Shown piece by piece: positions 1 to 8,381 of a stretch of 64,000 nucleotides of DNA. The position numbers and the translations under genes were made by a program. How positions within the stretch are numbered: the first letter of the stretch is position 1; the number at the start of each line of letters is the position of its first letter. Origin of the DNA: CAZSDP01 sp964605665 (lineage in GTDB: Bacteria > Planctomycetota > UBA8108 > UBA1146); the NCBI GenBank assembly GCA_964605665.1, contig CAZSDP010000006.1, positions 62,001 to 126,000 of the forward strand. Reading direction: 5' to 3'. The notes beneath the pieces were generated by a model that saw nothing but the letters and a program-made list of their open reading frames with translations, did no database searches and was not told where the DNA came from.

Positions 1-496
1 TCTGCTTCACCCGTTCCCAGCACTCGACTGCTTTCTCCAGGTCTTTTTGACCCTCGTACATCTTGCCGAGCGCTTTCCATGCCTCCCAGTTGCTGGGATC
101 GATTTCAACGACCTCTTGGTACGTTTGCAGAGCGCTGGCGACACGGTCGGTCGCTTCGAAAGAAGCGGCGAGCGTCATCAGTGTGGGGCCGTGCTGCGGT
201 GCGATCGTCAGGATCTTTTCGATCTCAACGATCTGCTCTTCGAACTTCTTCTGGAGTCCGAACTTCTTGATCGTTCCGAGAGACTTCGCGTTCTTGAGCG
301 CGAACATTTTCCCGCCAGTGGTGTTGCCACCGCTTTCTTGGACGCGACGCGTTTGGGCGGCACGAAGCTTTCGTCGTTCCTCAATACGATCGGGGTCGAT
401 CGAGAGGCCTTGCTGATACATTGCAATTGCGTAGTCGTAGTTCCGCTTCTTGAGGGCTTGCTCGGCCTTCTGGAAGAAGTTGTCGGAAGCAGCCAT
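1..496 (-). CDS. TPR-repeat protein, C-terminus beyond window
   Basis: Reading the minus strand from the ATG at 494-496 gives an uninterrupted frame to the window edge, about 165 residues. The N-terminus (MAASDNFFQKAEQAL) starts without a signal peptide directly in helical repeats. I see one tetratricopeptide-like unit at residues 5-45 (YAIAMYQQGLSIDP), a basic Gly-rich linker near 60-75 (GGNTTGGK), and further units from about 90 to the edge (EVVEIDPSNWEAWKALG, then EGQKDLEKAVECWERV). TPR proteins act as protein-protein adaptors; no catalytic domain is visible, and one could follow outside the window. The gene is divergent from def, with some 630 bases between them. The function is not known. 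Confidence 0.8.
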   Translation of the reverse strand, partial: MAASDNFFQKAEQALKKRNYDYAIAMYQQGLSIDPDRIEERRKLRAAQTRRVQESGGNTTGGKMFALKNAKSLGTIKKFGLQKKFEEQIVEIEKILTIAPQHGPTLMTLAASFEATDRVASALQTYQEVVEIDPSNWEAWKALGKMYEGQKDLEKAVECWERVKQ

Positions 497-1092
497 GGCT
501 CTCCAGTTTCTGGACGAAGTTGTGGGGCGTCTACCGGGAGCTCATCGCTCCATTCGACCGACGCGGATCTTGACCGATTGCCCGAACGCAGAAGGTACAG
601 CTCCGCGAGTGCGGCACCGTTCCCGCTGGTGCGGGTGGGAAAACTATTTTGGGGAAACGACGGGAACGGGCGGAAGGACTCGGTCCTGCAGCGAAGGAGG
701 GTTTCCACCTCCCACCACTCATCTTCCCGCGGTCCAACTTTCAACGGTCATGTTCTCCGCGGCCATGTTCTCCACGGGACTCGGGAATACCGTCCCCGAT
801 CATCGCACTCCACCTTGAGTCGCGGAAGTCTAGCAATGCCCTTGCAGAGGGTCAATATCTCATGATTGGGGAACGACTTGCCGAGACGGGCGGTGGTTTG
901 GTCGTGGAAACTCGCTATCATGTCCGGTTTGACGCTCCCGGAGACCCTTCGCAGGGGAACGGAGGAGTCCTTCGCATCGACCGCAGAGAGCCGGTGTGTG
1001 CGCCATTTTGGCGGAAACAACGGCCTGACCGGGACCCTTCAGGGGGTTTTGTCTGGGAAATGTGGCGATTGCGCGTCGACCTCACAGCCCCT
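497..1092. other. Divergent intergenic region, no confident gene
   Basis: About 600 bases lie between the divergent TPR gene and the def leader. Open frames here on both strands are rich in Arg, Ser and Pro and show no recognisable motif or matching ribosome-binding site, so I treat them as chance frames. Promoters for both flanking genes should lie here, but no convincing -35/-10 pair was identified. Confidence 0.5.
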
Positions 1093-1126
1093 TTGAGGGG
1101 ATGGAGAATTTGAGGGGATGGAGAAT
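1093..1126 (+). repeat. 17-bp tandem duplication in def leader
   Basis: The 17-mer TTGAGGGGATGGAGAAT occurs twice head to tail (1093-1109 and 1110-1126) with no mismatch and no spacer. It ends four bases before the def start codon, so the Shine-Dalgarno-like purine tract is present twice. Confidence 0.9.
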
Positions 1127-1130
1127 CGGA

Positions 1131-1691
1131 ATGACCCCCGCAAATACTGAAATTCAAATCCCAGCGGTGGAGGATCTGCGGCTGCGCTATTTCCCCGATC
1201 CGGTGCTCCGTCAGCGGGCGGCTCCCGTGGGAGCGATCGATGCCGCCCTGGTTGCTCGGGTACGGCGTATGTTCGAGATCATGTATGAGCACCATGGGAT
1301 CGGTCTTGCCGCTCCTCAGGTCGGTGCCCTCGAGCGCGTCTTCGTCGTGAATTTGACCGCCGACCGAGAGCAACCTGAAGAAGAGAGAGTCTATATCAAT
1401 CCGCAGATCAGCTCACCGGAAGGGGAGTGCACCCAGGAGGAGGGATGCCTGAGCTTCCCCGAAATCAGACTCGACGTGGTTCGGCCGGAGAGAGTTCAGA
1501 TTCGAGCGACCGATCTCGAAGGTGAGCAGTTCGAAGAGTCCGCTGATGGGTGGCTGGCACGCTGTGTTCAACATGAGTTCGATCACCTCGACGGGATTCT
1601 CTTTGTCGGGCGAGTCCCGATCGCGCGACGGCTGATGGTGCGCAAGCAGCTCAAAGAGCTGGAGCGCAAATATCGTGATGCGTCGAAGTGA
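1131..1691 (+). CDS. def: Peptide deformylase
   Basis: This metalloenzyme removes the formyl group from the N-terminal methionine of new proteins. All three family motifs are present: GIGLAAPQVG (residues 56-65), EGCLSFP with the metal-binding Cys106, and QHEFDH with His148, Glu149 and His152. The length of 186 residues is normal. The start at 1131 was chosen because GGAG lies just upstream and homology begins soon after; an in-frame ATG at 1062 would add 23 residues covering the leader duplication. The stop is three bases before ribF, so the two genes are almost certainly co-transcribed. Confidence 0.95.
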   Translation: MTPANTEIQIPAVEDLRLRYFPDPVLRQRAAPVGAIDAALVARVRRMFEIMYEHHGIGLAAPQVGALERVFVVNLTADREQPEEERVYINPQISSPEGECTQEEGCLSFPEIRLDVVRPERVQIRATDLEGEQFEESADGWLARCVQHEFDHLDGILFVGRVPIARRLMVRKQLKELERKYRDASK

Positions 1692-1694
1692 TCG

Positions 1695-2669
1695 ATGCAT
1701 ATCTTTGACTCACGGGAAGAAACCGATCGTCGAGTTCTGAAGAACCCAGTCGCAACTCTCGGGGTGTTCGACGGGGTTCACCTCGGGCATCAACAACTGC
1801 TGAGAGACCTGAGAGAGTTTTCAGAAGAATTTGGCGGCGGAGACCGCGTGGTGGTCACCTTCGACCGTCACCCTTTCGAAGCTCTAGACCGACCGTCTCC
1901 CGGTTTTCTGACCGGAATCGAGCAGCGGCTGAGACTACTTCGACAGTATGGAGCGACCGCAGTGCTGATGCTGGAGTTCGATCGGGAACTCGCTGCCTGG
2001 TCCCCTGAGCGATTTGCCCGCGAAGTGTTTCTCGAGACCTTGGGAGCACACCGCCTTCTCCTCGGATTTGACTCACGTTTTGGAGCCGCCGGGGAGGGAG
2101 ATGCTTCGTTTCTCAAGGAGCATCCAGAGTGGGGCTTCGATGTTCGCGAAGGGCGACCGAAGATGCTCGACGGCGAGGTGATCAGCTCTACGAGGATTCG
2201 AGAGGCGGTTCTTTCTGGCGACTTGGAGGCCGCCGAACGCTCACTGGGGAGGGCATTTGCTCTCACCGGTTGCGTCGTGCACGGAGATGCGAGGGGTCGA
2301 GAACTCGGCTTTCCCACCGCAAACCTCGAGTTGGATCACGCAGTGGCTCCTCCACGTGGGGTTTATTTGGCAACTCTCGAGTATGAGAACCTCCGCCAGC
2401 CGGCGCTCGTCAATATCGGACGCCGACCGACATTCCAGCAAGCGTCCTCCCACGGCGAGAGTTCCGAGCGCTATGCGCCAGACTTAGACCGAGTGGAAGT
2501 TTACATTCACGCGGAAGTGGGGGACCTCTACCAGCAGCAGCTCTCGGTAGAACTCCACGGCAAAGTGCGCTCGGAGCAGAAATTCTCAGGAGTGGACGCT
2601 CTGGTGGCTCAGATCGGCCGAGATGTCGAGACCCTCGAAAGTTGGTGGGGCGAGCGAAAAGAGAGTTAG
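1695..2669 (+). CDS. ribF: Bifunctional riboflavin kinase / FAD synthetase
   Basis: RibF phosphorylates riboflavin to FMN and adenylates FMN to FAD. The N-terminal nucleotidyltransferase domain shows GVFDGVHLGH (residues 23-32) and the SSTRIR motif near residue 165. The C-terminal riboflavin kinase domain shows GRELGFPTANL (about 200-210) and NIGRRPTF (about 240). The length of 324 residues fits the family. The start is three bases after the def stop, indicating translational coupling. The 3' end overlaps by four bases the convergent ligase-like gene. Confidence 0.95.
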   Translation: MHIFDSREETDRRVLKNPVATLGVFDGVHLGHQQLLRDLREFSEEFGGGDRVVVTFDRHPFEALDRPSPGFLTGIEQRLRLLRQYGATAVLMLEFDRELAAWSPERFAREVFLETLGAHRLLLGFDSRFGAAGEGDASFLKEHPEWGFDVREGRPKMLDGEVISSTRIREAVLSGDLEAAERSLGRAFALTGCVVHGDARGRELGFPTANLELDHAVAPPRGVYLATLEYENLRQPALVNIGRRPTFQQASSHGESSERYAPDLDRVEVYIHAEVGDLYQQQLSVELHGKVRSEQKFSGVDALVAQIGRDVETLESWWGERKES

Positions 2670-3388
2670 CCGCGAGGCTGCGAGCGAATCCGCTGATTCC
2701 ACTCCGCACGACCATACTTTTCGGTCAACAACTGGAGGCTGCAATCGTCCTCCTTCTCGCTGAGACCATTCGTTGGCTCAGAGTTGGTTTCGACCGCCTT
2801 CGCAATGGCACGAAGAACCTCGTCATCGCGCTCCGGCTCGAGCCCAATCGAGCGTTTGATCGAAGCATGGATCAGAACTCGATCTCGTCGACGGCAGAGG
2901 GCGAGTCCCGCGATCTTCTGGGGTTGTCCACTTTCGTCGAGGCGGACCAGATCGAATGGGGAGTGACGTGCGAAGCAGTCGACGATGTGCTGTTGCGTCC
3001 TTTCTGAACTCTCCCCATCGCGACGCTGTATCGCAGGGGAGACCTCACGTAAGGCGGACAACACCGCAGCGGCCGCGCGATCGGCGACCGCTCTCGGGTT
3101 TCGCATCGGGAAGGTGGAAGAGGGGATCGGCGCGACCCAGGCGAGGGTCAGGTCTTCTCCATGCTCGATAGCACCGCCACCGCTGATGCGTCGGATCGGA
3201 GCGCATAGCTTTCCTTGGGAGGGCAAGAGTTCCCAATTCTGAAAGCGTCCGATCGTCACCGATGCTGATTTCCAGGCGGTTCGGCGAAGTACCGATCGCT
3301 GACCCTCCAGCAACGCTTCGTCCCGCGCCATGTTCTCAGACGCGGGACGGGGATCATCGAGCAGTCGGTAAAGGAGTGTGTCTTCCAG
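2666..3388 (-). CDS. Lipoate-protein ligase / octanoyltransferase family protein
   Basis: The BPL/LplA/LipB fold is recognised by SVTIGRFQN, RRISGGGAIEHG and KIAGLALCRRRDRVLIHASI, which carries the catalytic-position Lys. A Cys in IVDCFARHSPFDL sits where LipM-type octanoyltransferases have their active Cys, so it could transfer octanoate to GcvH rather than ligate free lipoate; this is inference. Family-like sequence (YRLLDDPRPASENMARDEALL, residues split by the first ATG at 3331) extends upstream of the only ATG/GTG/TTG. Between it and the gcvH stop only CTG codons (3386-3388, 3362-3364) could start it, so I place the start at CTG 3388. It lies 12 bases after gcvH and in the same reading frame. 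With lipA elsewhere in the window and no LipB seen, it probably serves protein lipoylation. Confidence 0.75.
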   Translation of the reverse strand: MEDTLLYRLLDDPRPASENMARDEALLEGQRSVLRRTAWKSASVTIGRFQNWELLPSQGKLCAPIRRISGGGAIEHGEDLTLAWVAPIPSSTFPMRNPRAVADRAAAAVLSALREVSPAIQRRDGESSERTQQHIVDCFARHSPFDLVRLDESGQPQKIAGLALCRRRDRVLIHASIKRSIGLEPERDDEVLRAIAKAVETNSEPTNGLSEKEDDCSLQLLTEKYGRAEWNQRIRSQPRG

Positions 3389-3400
3389 AGGAGGTCCAGA

Positions 3401-3784
3401 TCAGGAGCTGAGCTGCGACTGATAGTCGGACGCATCGAGAAGATTGTCGAACTCTGAGGGATCGTTCGGCTCGATACTGATCATCCAACCTTCCTCGTAG
3501 GGCGAGGTGCCGACGGCGTCGAGAGCGCCCTCGAGGTCGCTGTTGACCTCGACGACCTTGCCGCTCACCGGTGCGTTGAGCTCGCTGACTGCCTTGACCG
3601 ACTCAATCTCACCGAACGATTCTCCCGCGGTGACCTCAGATCCCACGGCGGGGAGATCGATGAAGACCAGCTCCCCCAGCTCTTCTGCGGCATGAGCGGT
3701 GATCCCAACCGCGATTCGACTGTCTGTTTTGCGGGCCCACTCGTGAGACGAGAGGTATTTACGGTCGCTGGGCACATCGGACAT
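3401..3784 (-). CDS. gcvH: Glycine cleavage system H protein
   Basis: GcvH carries the lipoyl arm that shuttles the aminomethyl group between the P, T and L proteins of the glycine cleavage complex. The lipoylation site is Lys64 in GEIESVKAVSELNAPVSG, with the usual YLSSHEWAR N-terminus and the GWMISIEP motif near residue 100. The 127-residue length is standard. It follows gcvT by 83 bases and is followed directly by a lipoate/octanoate transferase-like gene, its likely modifying enzyme. No P protein (gcvP) is in this window. Confidence 0.95.
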   Translation of the reverse strand: MSDVPSDRKYLSSHEWARKTDSRIAVGITAHAAEELGELVFIDLPAVGSEVTAGESFGEIESVKAVSELNAPVSGKVVEVNSDLEGALDAVGTSPYEEGWMISIEPNDPSEFDNLLDASDYQSQLSS

Positions 3785-3867
3785 CGGATGACTCCCTTCG
3801 CTGCGGAGGTAGTGATTGGCAAGCGGACGATGCCGACTTCTACCTCGGCTGACAAGTACTCTTCGTC

Positions 3868-4992
3868 TTACTTCTCACGATGATAGAAAGGCAAGTCGAC
3901 CTCGCGAAGCGGAACGCGAGTGCCTCGGATATCGACTTCGAGGGGAGTTCCCGCCTCGACGCCACTCTCGACATACGCACAGGCGATCGGCACCCCTAAG
4001 GTGGGGGAAGGCGATCCACTGGTCACGATACCGACCGCTCGCTCCCCCAGAAAGACCTCGCAGCCTTGCCGGGCGGGACGGCGCCCTTCTACCGTGAATC
4101 CTCGCAGACGTCGAGGAGGGCCTTTCGCTTTGATTCGCGCAAGAGCCTCGTGACCGATGAAGGAATCGGGCTTTTTCATCCGCACCCCGAAGTCGAGACC
4201 GGCGCTGAATGGGTCGGTCTTCTCGTCGAGCTCGTGGCCGTAGAGGGGCATCCCCGCCTCCAAGCGAAGTGTGTCACGGCAGCCGAGTCCACACGGCTTG
4301 ACGGAGTCTCCGAAGGTCTCTTCGATCGCCAACCACACTTCGGAGGCATGCTCCGAGGGGACATAGAGTTCGAAACCATCTTCGCCGGTGTAACCGGTGC
4401 GAGAAATCCAGCCGGTATAGTTCTTTCCTCCGATGGAGAGCTGGAGGTCTGAAATTTTGTAGTAACCGAGATCTTTCAGGGTGGGGACCCAGGTCGTTTC
4501 GACGTGGGAGGCCAAGAGCGATTGAGCCTGCGGTCCTTGCAGGGCGATCATCGCAATCTCCTCGGAGCGGTCGGTGAAGGTGGCCTGATCTCGTGGGAGT
4601 CGTTCACCGAACCAGCCGAGCAGCTTTTCTCGATTGCCGGCGTTGACCACCAACCAAACTCGGTCGGGCAGGCGGTAAATCAGGATGTCATCGCGGACTC
4701 CGCCCTCGTCATTGAGAACCAAGGAGTAGCGGATCTGCCCGGTCTTCATTTTGGCGACGTGATTGGAGACGACATGATCGACCGCAGAGACAGCATTTTC
4801 TCCGATGATCTCGTAGCGTCCCATATGGCAGAGATCGAAGAGACCGGCACCGTTGCGCACGGCATGATGCTCATCGGTCAGCGTTGAGTACCAAACTGGC
4901 ATCTCGAAGCCGCCGAACTCCACGAGTCGTGCTCCCAAGTCGCGATGGACAGAGTTTAATACGGTCTTCTGCACAGGACCTGCTTTCGTCAC
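3868..4992 (-). CDS. gcvT: Aminomethyltransferase, glycine cleavage T protein
   Basis: GcvT transfers the methylene group from aminomethyl-lipoyl-GcvH to tetrahydrofolate and releases ammonia. The 374-residue protein has the conserved N-terminus (GARLVEFGGFEMPVWY), LFDLCHMGRYEI, a folate-binding region, ISRTGYTGEDGFELY near residue 200, CRDTLRLEAGMPLYGHEL and a C-terminal barrel with VGIVTSGSPSPTLG. It is the first gene of the gcvT-gcvH-ligase block on the minus strand. No glycine riboswitch was recognised upstream; instead a large stem-loop lies between it and the preceding lipoprotein gene. Confidence 0.95.
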   Translation of the reverse strand: MTKAGPVQKTVLNSVHRDLGARLVEFGGFEMPVWYSTLTDEHHAVRNGAGLFDLCHMGRYEIIGENAVSAVDHVVSNHVAKMKTGQIRYSLVLNDEGGVRDDILIYRLPDRVWLVVNAGNREKLLGWFGERLPRDQATFTDRSEEIAMIALQGPQAQSLLASHVETTWVPTLKDLGYYKISDLQLSIGGKNYTGWISRTGYTGEDGFELYVPSEHASEVWLAIEETFGDSVKPCGLGCRDTLRLEAGMPLYGHELDEKTDPFSAGLDFGVRMKKPDSFIGHEALARIKAKGPPRRLRGFTVEGRRPARQGCEVFLGERAVGIVTSGSPSPTLGVPIACAYVESGVEAGTPLEVDIRGTRVPLREVDLPFYHREK

Positions 4993-5100
4993 TTCTTACT
5001 TCGTCAAGTGTGGACACCTGAGGGAAAGGCTGGCTAACGGTCGAGAGGTACAGTCGAGAGGTGTGGTTGATACCCCCCCGGTTCCTCGAACGAGGTGAAG

Positions 5101-5160
5101 CGGTGACGGGTATCAGAGCCTCCGCAATTGCGTTGGCTCTGATACCCGCGAAGCTCACCG
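5101..5160. terminator. Large perfect stem-loop between two minus-strand genes
   Basis: The arms CGGGTATCAGAGCC (5107-5120) and GGCTCTGATACCCG (5135-5148) pair over 14 bases. Outer arms CGGTGA (5101-5106) and TCACCG (5155-5160) extend the helix after an internal bulge, and the loop contains CGCAATTGCG, itself a palindrome. It sits after the stop of the 571-residue lipoprotein gene and before gcvT. There is no U-run, so termination is likely but not certain; a leader role for gcvT is the alternative. Confidence 0.6.
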
Positions 5161-5182
5161 AGATTTGGGGAATCGGTTCCGA

Positions 5183-6898
5183 TTAGAACCCGAAGTCTCC
5201 TCCATCATCCCCCCCGGAGTCGCCACCTTCGTGGTGCTTCTTGAGGGCATCGATCGCCCACTCTTCATCGACGGCGCCACGGACGAAGAGTGACTTCACC
5301 ACGAATTTCGTGTTGCTCCACCGGAACCCGATCTTCCCCTTGCGGATTTTGTCGGTTTCGAAGGTGGCGGTCACTTCTCCGTTGAGCTTGCAAGTGATGA
5401 CTCCCTTTTGGCTGTCACTTCGCTTGTTGTAGCTCATCTCCATGATGTACGGTTCGCGACGGTTGATCCACTTGTTGAATGGCTGCCGATATTCGCCCTG
5501 GCGGGCTCTCGCCATCGGTTTCTTCAGGCGTCCCTTGTCCTCGATGATCCAGACATTGCTCGCCATCTCCGAAGCGTACCAACGGTCTCCGTCTGCCATC
5601 AAAATCAGCTCGAGGAAGGGGCGCTGGGTCAAGAGAGAGAACTGAATCTCTGCTCTGATACCGACCTGATCTTCGAAGCCTGCGTCGATCAGGAGAAATC
5701 CGCCGGTGTTTCCTGCGAAGACATATCCCGCTTCACCAAAGCCCTCACCGACATTTTCAGATCCCTCGAAGATGACGTTTGGCTTATCGCCGCCGACTTT
5801 ACCGGCGAGAACGGAGATATCCTCCTTGAACGCCAATCCGTCCGCCCAATCGATTTCGAGTTTTCCCTCGGAGTAGGAGGCGACACCTTGGAAGAGGTTG
5901 GCGAGATCGGTCAGGTCCGCTTCATCGCCACTTCCCAGATCGGGGATCTCGATTTCATCGACTCCGGGAGTCGCACCGACGTTTCCTCCCGATCCGCTCG
6001 GGATGCGACCTCCTAGGTCTGGTTTCCCACTGGCGTCTTTGATGGTGGAGGCGAGTTGTCCCGTTGCGGCATTGTTCGCACTGAGAAACGCGCTTTTGGC
6101 TTGTCTAAAGAGGCTGAACGCACGCTGGAATTGCCCTGCGTCATATGCCTTGGCAGCGTCTCGTTCCAGATCGGCTGCCCAAGCCCAATCTTGTGGTGCC
6201 ACATTTTCCGCACCCTTTTCGGTGGCTTTCGCTTTCGCCTCGGCCATCAGGCCTCGCTCTTCATCCGCGGAGAGCTTGTCCTTGGTGAGTTTGGCCGCCT
6301 GATTTTGGGCATTACTCAGGTCGTTGTTCGCATAGCGGAGACGCTTGTTCGCGTTCGACATATCGCCCGACTCAGAGGCTTCCTTGGCAGCGTTGTATTC
6401 GTTGATTGCCTTGCCAAAGTACTCCGCCGCAATTTTGTCTCCCCCGGCAGCGACGAACTCATCTCTTTGAGTCTCGAACTCCTTCAGCTTCTCCTGGAAG
6501 CTGGCGAGTTTGCCTTGGATCTTCGTGGTTGTTGCAATCGATTCTTCGAACCGCTTTTTCGCGCTCTTGTAGCGAGACTTGGCTCGACCGGGGTTCTCAG
6601 TTTCGAAGTTCTGAGCTTGCTCGAGATACTTCATCGCCTTCTCGAAGTCTTCGGCAGCGAGGGTGTCAGCGCCAGCGGCTTTCGCTTCGTCTCTAGCCGC
6701 CTCTGCTTCCTCGCGCAATTCTTCGAAGTCTCCAACGGCCGCGCTGGAATCGTCACTCTTCTTTTTGTCATCTCCACACCCCACTGGAAGGAGTGCTAAG
6801 GAGAGTGCGACCACGATGGCGGTGGCCATCGGGAAGAACCTGCGGGTGAGTCTGAGGGGGGTCTCCCGTTCGACAGTGTTGCAGGACGAAATCGTCAT
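5183..6898 (-). CDS. Coiled-coil/TPR-like lipoprotein with C-terminal jelly-roll-like domain
   Basis: The 571-residue product has a long N-region, a hydrophobic segment (about 24-40) and a lipobox LPVGC (Cys41), so it should be a lipoprotein. Residues 55-290 are highly charged, Ala/Glu/Lys-rich helical repeats resembling coiled coil or TPR (EAARDEAKAAGADTLAAEDF). A Gly/Ser-rich linker follows (about 295-320), then a beta-rich domain (345-545) with features of the DUF1080/LamG-like carbohydrate-binding fold (WYASEMASNVWII, IGFRWSNTKFVVKSLFVRG). The tail is Gly/Asp-rich. The start at 6898 has GGAGAGGAG just upstream. It lies downstream of exbB-exbD on the same strand after a 285-base gap with no gene. 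Substrate and role are unknown. Confidence 0.8.
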   Translation of the reverse strand: MTISSCNTVERETPLRLTRRFFPMATAIVVALSLALLPVGCGDDKKKSDDSSAAVGDFEELREEAEAARDEAKAAGADTLAAEDFEKAMKYLEQAQNFETENPGRAKSRYKSAKKRFEESIATTTKIQGKLASFQEKLKEFETQRDEFVAAGGDKIAAEYFGKAINEYNAAKEASESGDMSNANKRLRYANNDLSNAQNQAAKLTKDKLSADEERGLMAEAKAKATEKGAENVAPQDWAWAADLERDAAKAYDAGQFQRAFSLFRQAKSAFLSANNAATGQLASTIKDASGKPDLGGRIPSGSGGNVGATPGVDEIEIPDLGSGDEADLTDLANLFQGVASYSEGKLEIDWADGLAFKEDISVLAGKVGGDKPNVIFEGSENVGEGFGEAGYVFAGNTGGFLLIDAGFEDQVGIRAEIQFSLLTQRPFLELILMADGDRWYASEMASNVWIIEDKGRLKKPMARARQGEYRQPFNKWINRREPYIMEMSYNKRSDSQKGVITCKLNGEVTATFETDKIRKGKIGFRWSNTKFVVKSLFVRGAVDEEWAIDALKKHHEGGDSGGDDGGDFGF

Positions 6899-7183
6899 AG
6901 GTCTCCTCTCCCTCGAATCTGATTCGGCGCGACCGGTTGGTCATGACCGAAGCGATTGTCGGGGCTGGGGACGAGGCCGACTTGGCTCCGTCGATGTTGT
7001 GACACCGAGATCAGCTTCCGGTAACGATCTCGGAAATCCTTTGCTCCGCCCACCTTCCGGCAGGGGGCAGGAGGGGATCTTAGCGGTCCCTGGAAACGGT
7101 CTCAAGCGCGCGCCAGATCTGATCGAGGGTTGGTCGTCAGAATTTGATCGGTCCCCTCAGATTGAGGTTCCTACCCTAGGAAA

Positions 7184-7639
7184 CTAGGGCGTTTCCGAAT
7201 TGGCCCGCACTTGAAAGACGCAGTGGGGGTAGCCGAGCCCTCGGACAAATTCGAGGAGGCCGAGCCCCGCCCCCAGGCTCGCCTCGCGATCTCCTTGAAT
7301 CACCAGCGGAAGTAGACGTGACTCCGGTGGCTCAGCCCGCAAGATTTCCGCGAGACCGGCCCGATCGATCGGAGACTCATTCCAAGCGAGAGCTCCATCG
7401 GGGAAGAGAGTGACGATGCGACGATCTGCCGTGCCCGAGCGATCGCTCCCCGCGTCTTTCGTCGCCGGGAGGTCGACTTGAATCACTTGGCGGTGATCGA
7501 AGCGGGCAGATATCAGCAAGAAGATCAGGAGGAGTAGGACGACATCGACGAGTGGGGCTAATCCGAGGGCGCCATTCGCTCTCGAACGCCGACGGAGACG
7601 GTGGAACCCTCGCTGCGGCGTGGATTGGGTGAAGCTCAT
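7184..7639 (-). CDS. ExbD/TolR-family proton-channel subunit
   Basis: ExbD/TolR proteins have one N-terminal membrane helix and a periplasmic domain, and with ExbB/TolQ use the proton gradient to energise TonB- or Tol-type envelope processes. Here a basic N-terminus is followed by the helix LGLAPLVDVVLLLLIFLLIS (about 25-45) with the conserved Asp32 that carries protons. A periplasmic part of about 105 residues follows. The start codon overlaps the exbB stop by four bases. No TonB or receptor gene is nearby, so Tol, Ton or a planctomycete-type complex are all possible. A CCCTAG-GAAA-CTAGGG hairpin (7174-7189) overlaps the stop codon. Confidence 0.88.
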   Translation of the reverse strand: MSFTQSTPQRGFHRLRRRSRANGALGLAPLVDVVLLLLIFLLISARFDHRQVIQVDLPATKDAGSDRSGTADRRIVTLFPDGALAWNESPIDRAGLAEILRAEPPESRLLPLVIQGDREASLGAGLGLLEFVRGLGYPHCVFQVRANSETP

Positions 7640-8304
7640 TGCACTGCCGGGGCGGGTCGGGGGCGTCGTTGGCTCGAAGGACGACTCCCGCTCGAGGCGA
7701 CGGTCACCGTGATCTCACGCAGCACTTGTTCAAGCTCTTCCACGAATCGATCGACTCGGCCGCGCAAGTAGTGGTGCAGGATCGTCGCAGGAATCGCCAC
7801 CGCTAACCCGGTTCCGGTGGTGACCAGTGCCTGGGCGATCCCCCCGGTGAGTTGTTCCCCATCGACGCCGATTCCAGCGGCGAGACCGCCCGCGACCCCT
7901 CCAAATGCAGTGACCATTCCCCAGACCGTTCCCAGGATTCCAACGAGAGGGGCGACTTGGGCGACAACTTCCAAATGAGAGAGGTGTTTTTCGAGACGGG
8001 CGACTTCCTTTGCGGCAGTTCCCTCCAGTTTTTCTCGGAGGAGGGGAAGGGGGAGTGAGGTGTGGGAGAGCCCCTCTGCCCACACTCGAGCGAGGGGGCC
8101 GGGAATCGAATCGGCATAAGCACGCGCCTGGGCGATTCCCCCTTGGGAGAGCTCCTCTTGAAGCGCTGCGCGCAACCCCTCGGGGTCAACTTCGGCGCGA
8201 CGATACTTGATCACCCGCTCGATACCGATGGTGATGACACCGACGGAAGCGACGAAGAGGGGGATCATGAATAGGGGGCCACCTTGTAGAAACAACTGGA
8301 TCAT
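7636..8304 (-). CDS. ExbB/TolQ/MotA-family proton-channel protein
   Basis: This is the multi-helix partner of the following ExbD. Hydrophobic segments lie near residues 6-26 (GGPLFMIPLFVASVGVITIG), 118-140 (VAPLVGILGTVWGMVTAF, the conserved channel motif) and 160-185 (ALVTTGTGLAVAIPATILHH). The C-terminus is basic and Pro-rich. I prefer the ATG at 8304 because the first helix begins there as in the family; a TTG at 8340 would add 12 residues. It lies 77 bases downstream of accA on the same strand and overlaps exbD by four bases. Confidence 0.88.
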   Translation of the reverse strand: MIQLFLQGGPLFMIPLFVASVGVITIGIERVIKYRRAEVDPEGLRAALQEELSQGGIAQARAYADSIPGPLARVWAEGLSHTSLPLPLLREKLEGTAAKEVARLEKHLSHLEVVAQVAPLVGILGTVWGMVTAFGGVAGGLAAGIGVDGEQLTGGIAQALVTTGTGLAVAIPATILHHYLRGRVDRFVEELEQVLREITVTVASSGSRPSSQRRPRPAPAVQ

Positions 8305-8381
8305 CGACCTGAGAGCTCTTTCAACATTTGTATTGTCCAATTTATGAGAAGTCTGTCCCGCCGCGGAAAGGGGCTGGCGAC

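Noticed and set aside
649..1113. Small genes in the region before def
   Set aside because: The frames are Arg/Ser/Pro-rich, lack family motifs and no strand is favoured.
4993..5180. Glycine riboswitch upstream of gcvT
   Set aside because: No conserved glycine-aptamer core was found; the region is dominated by a simple long hairpin.
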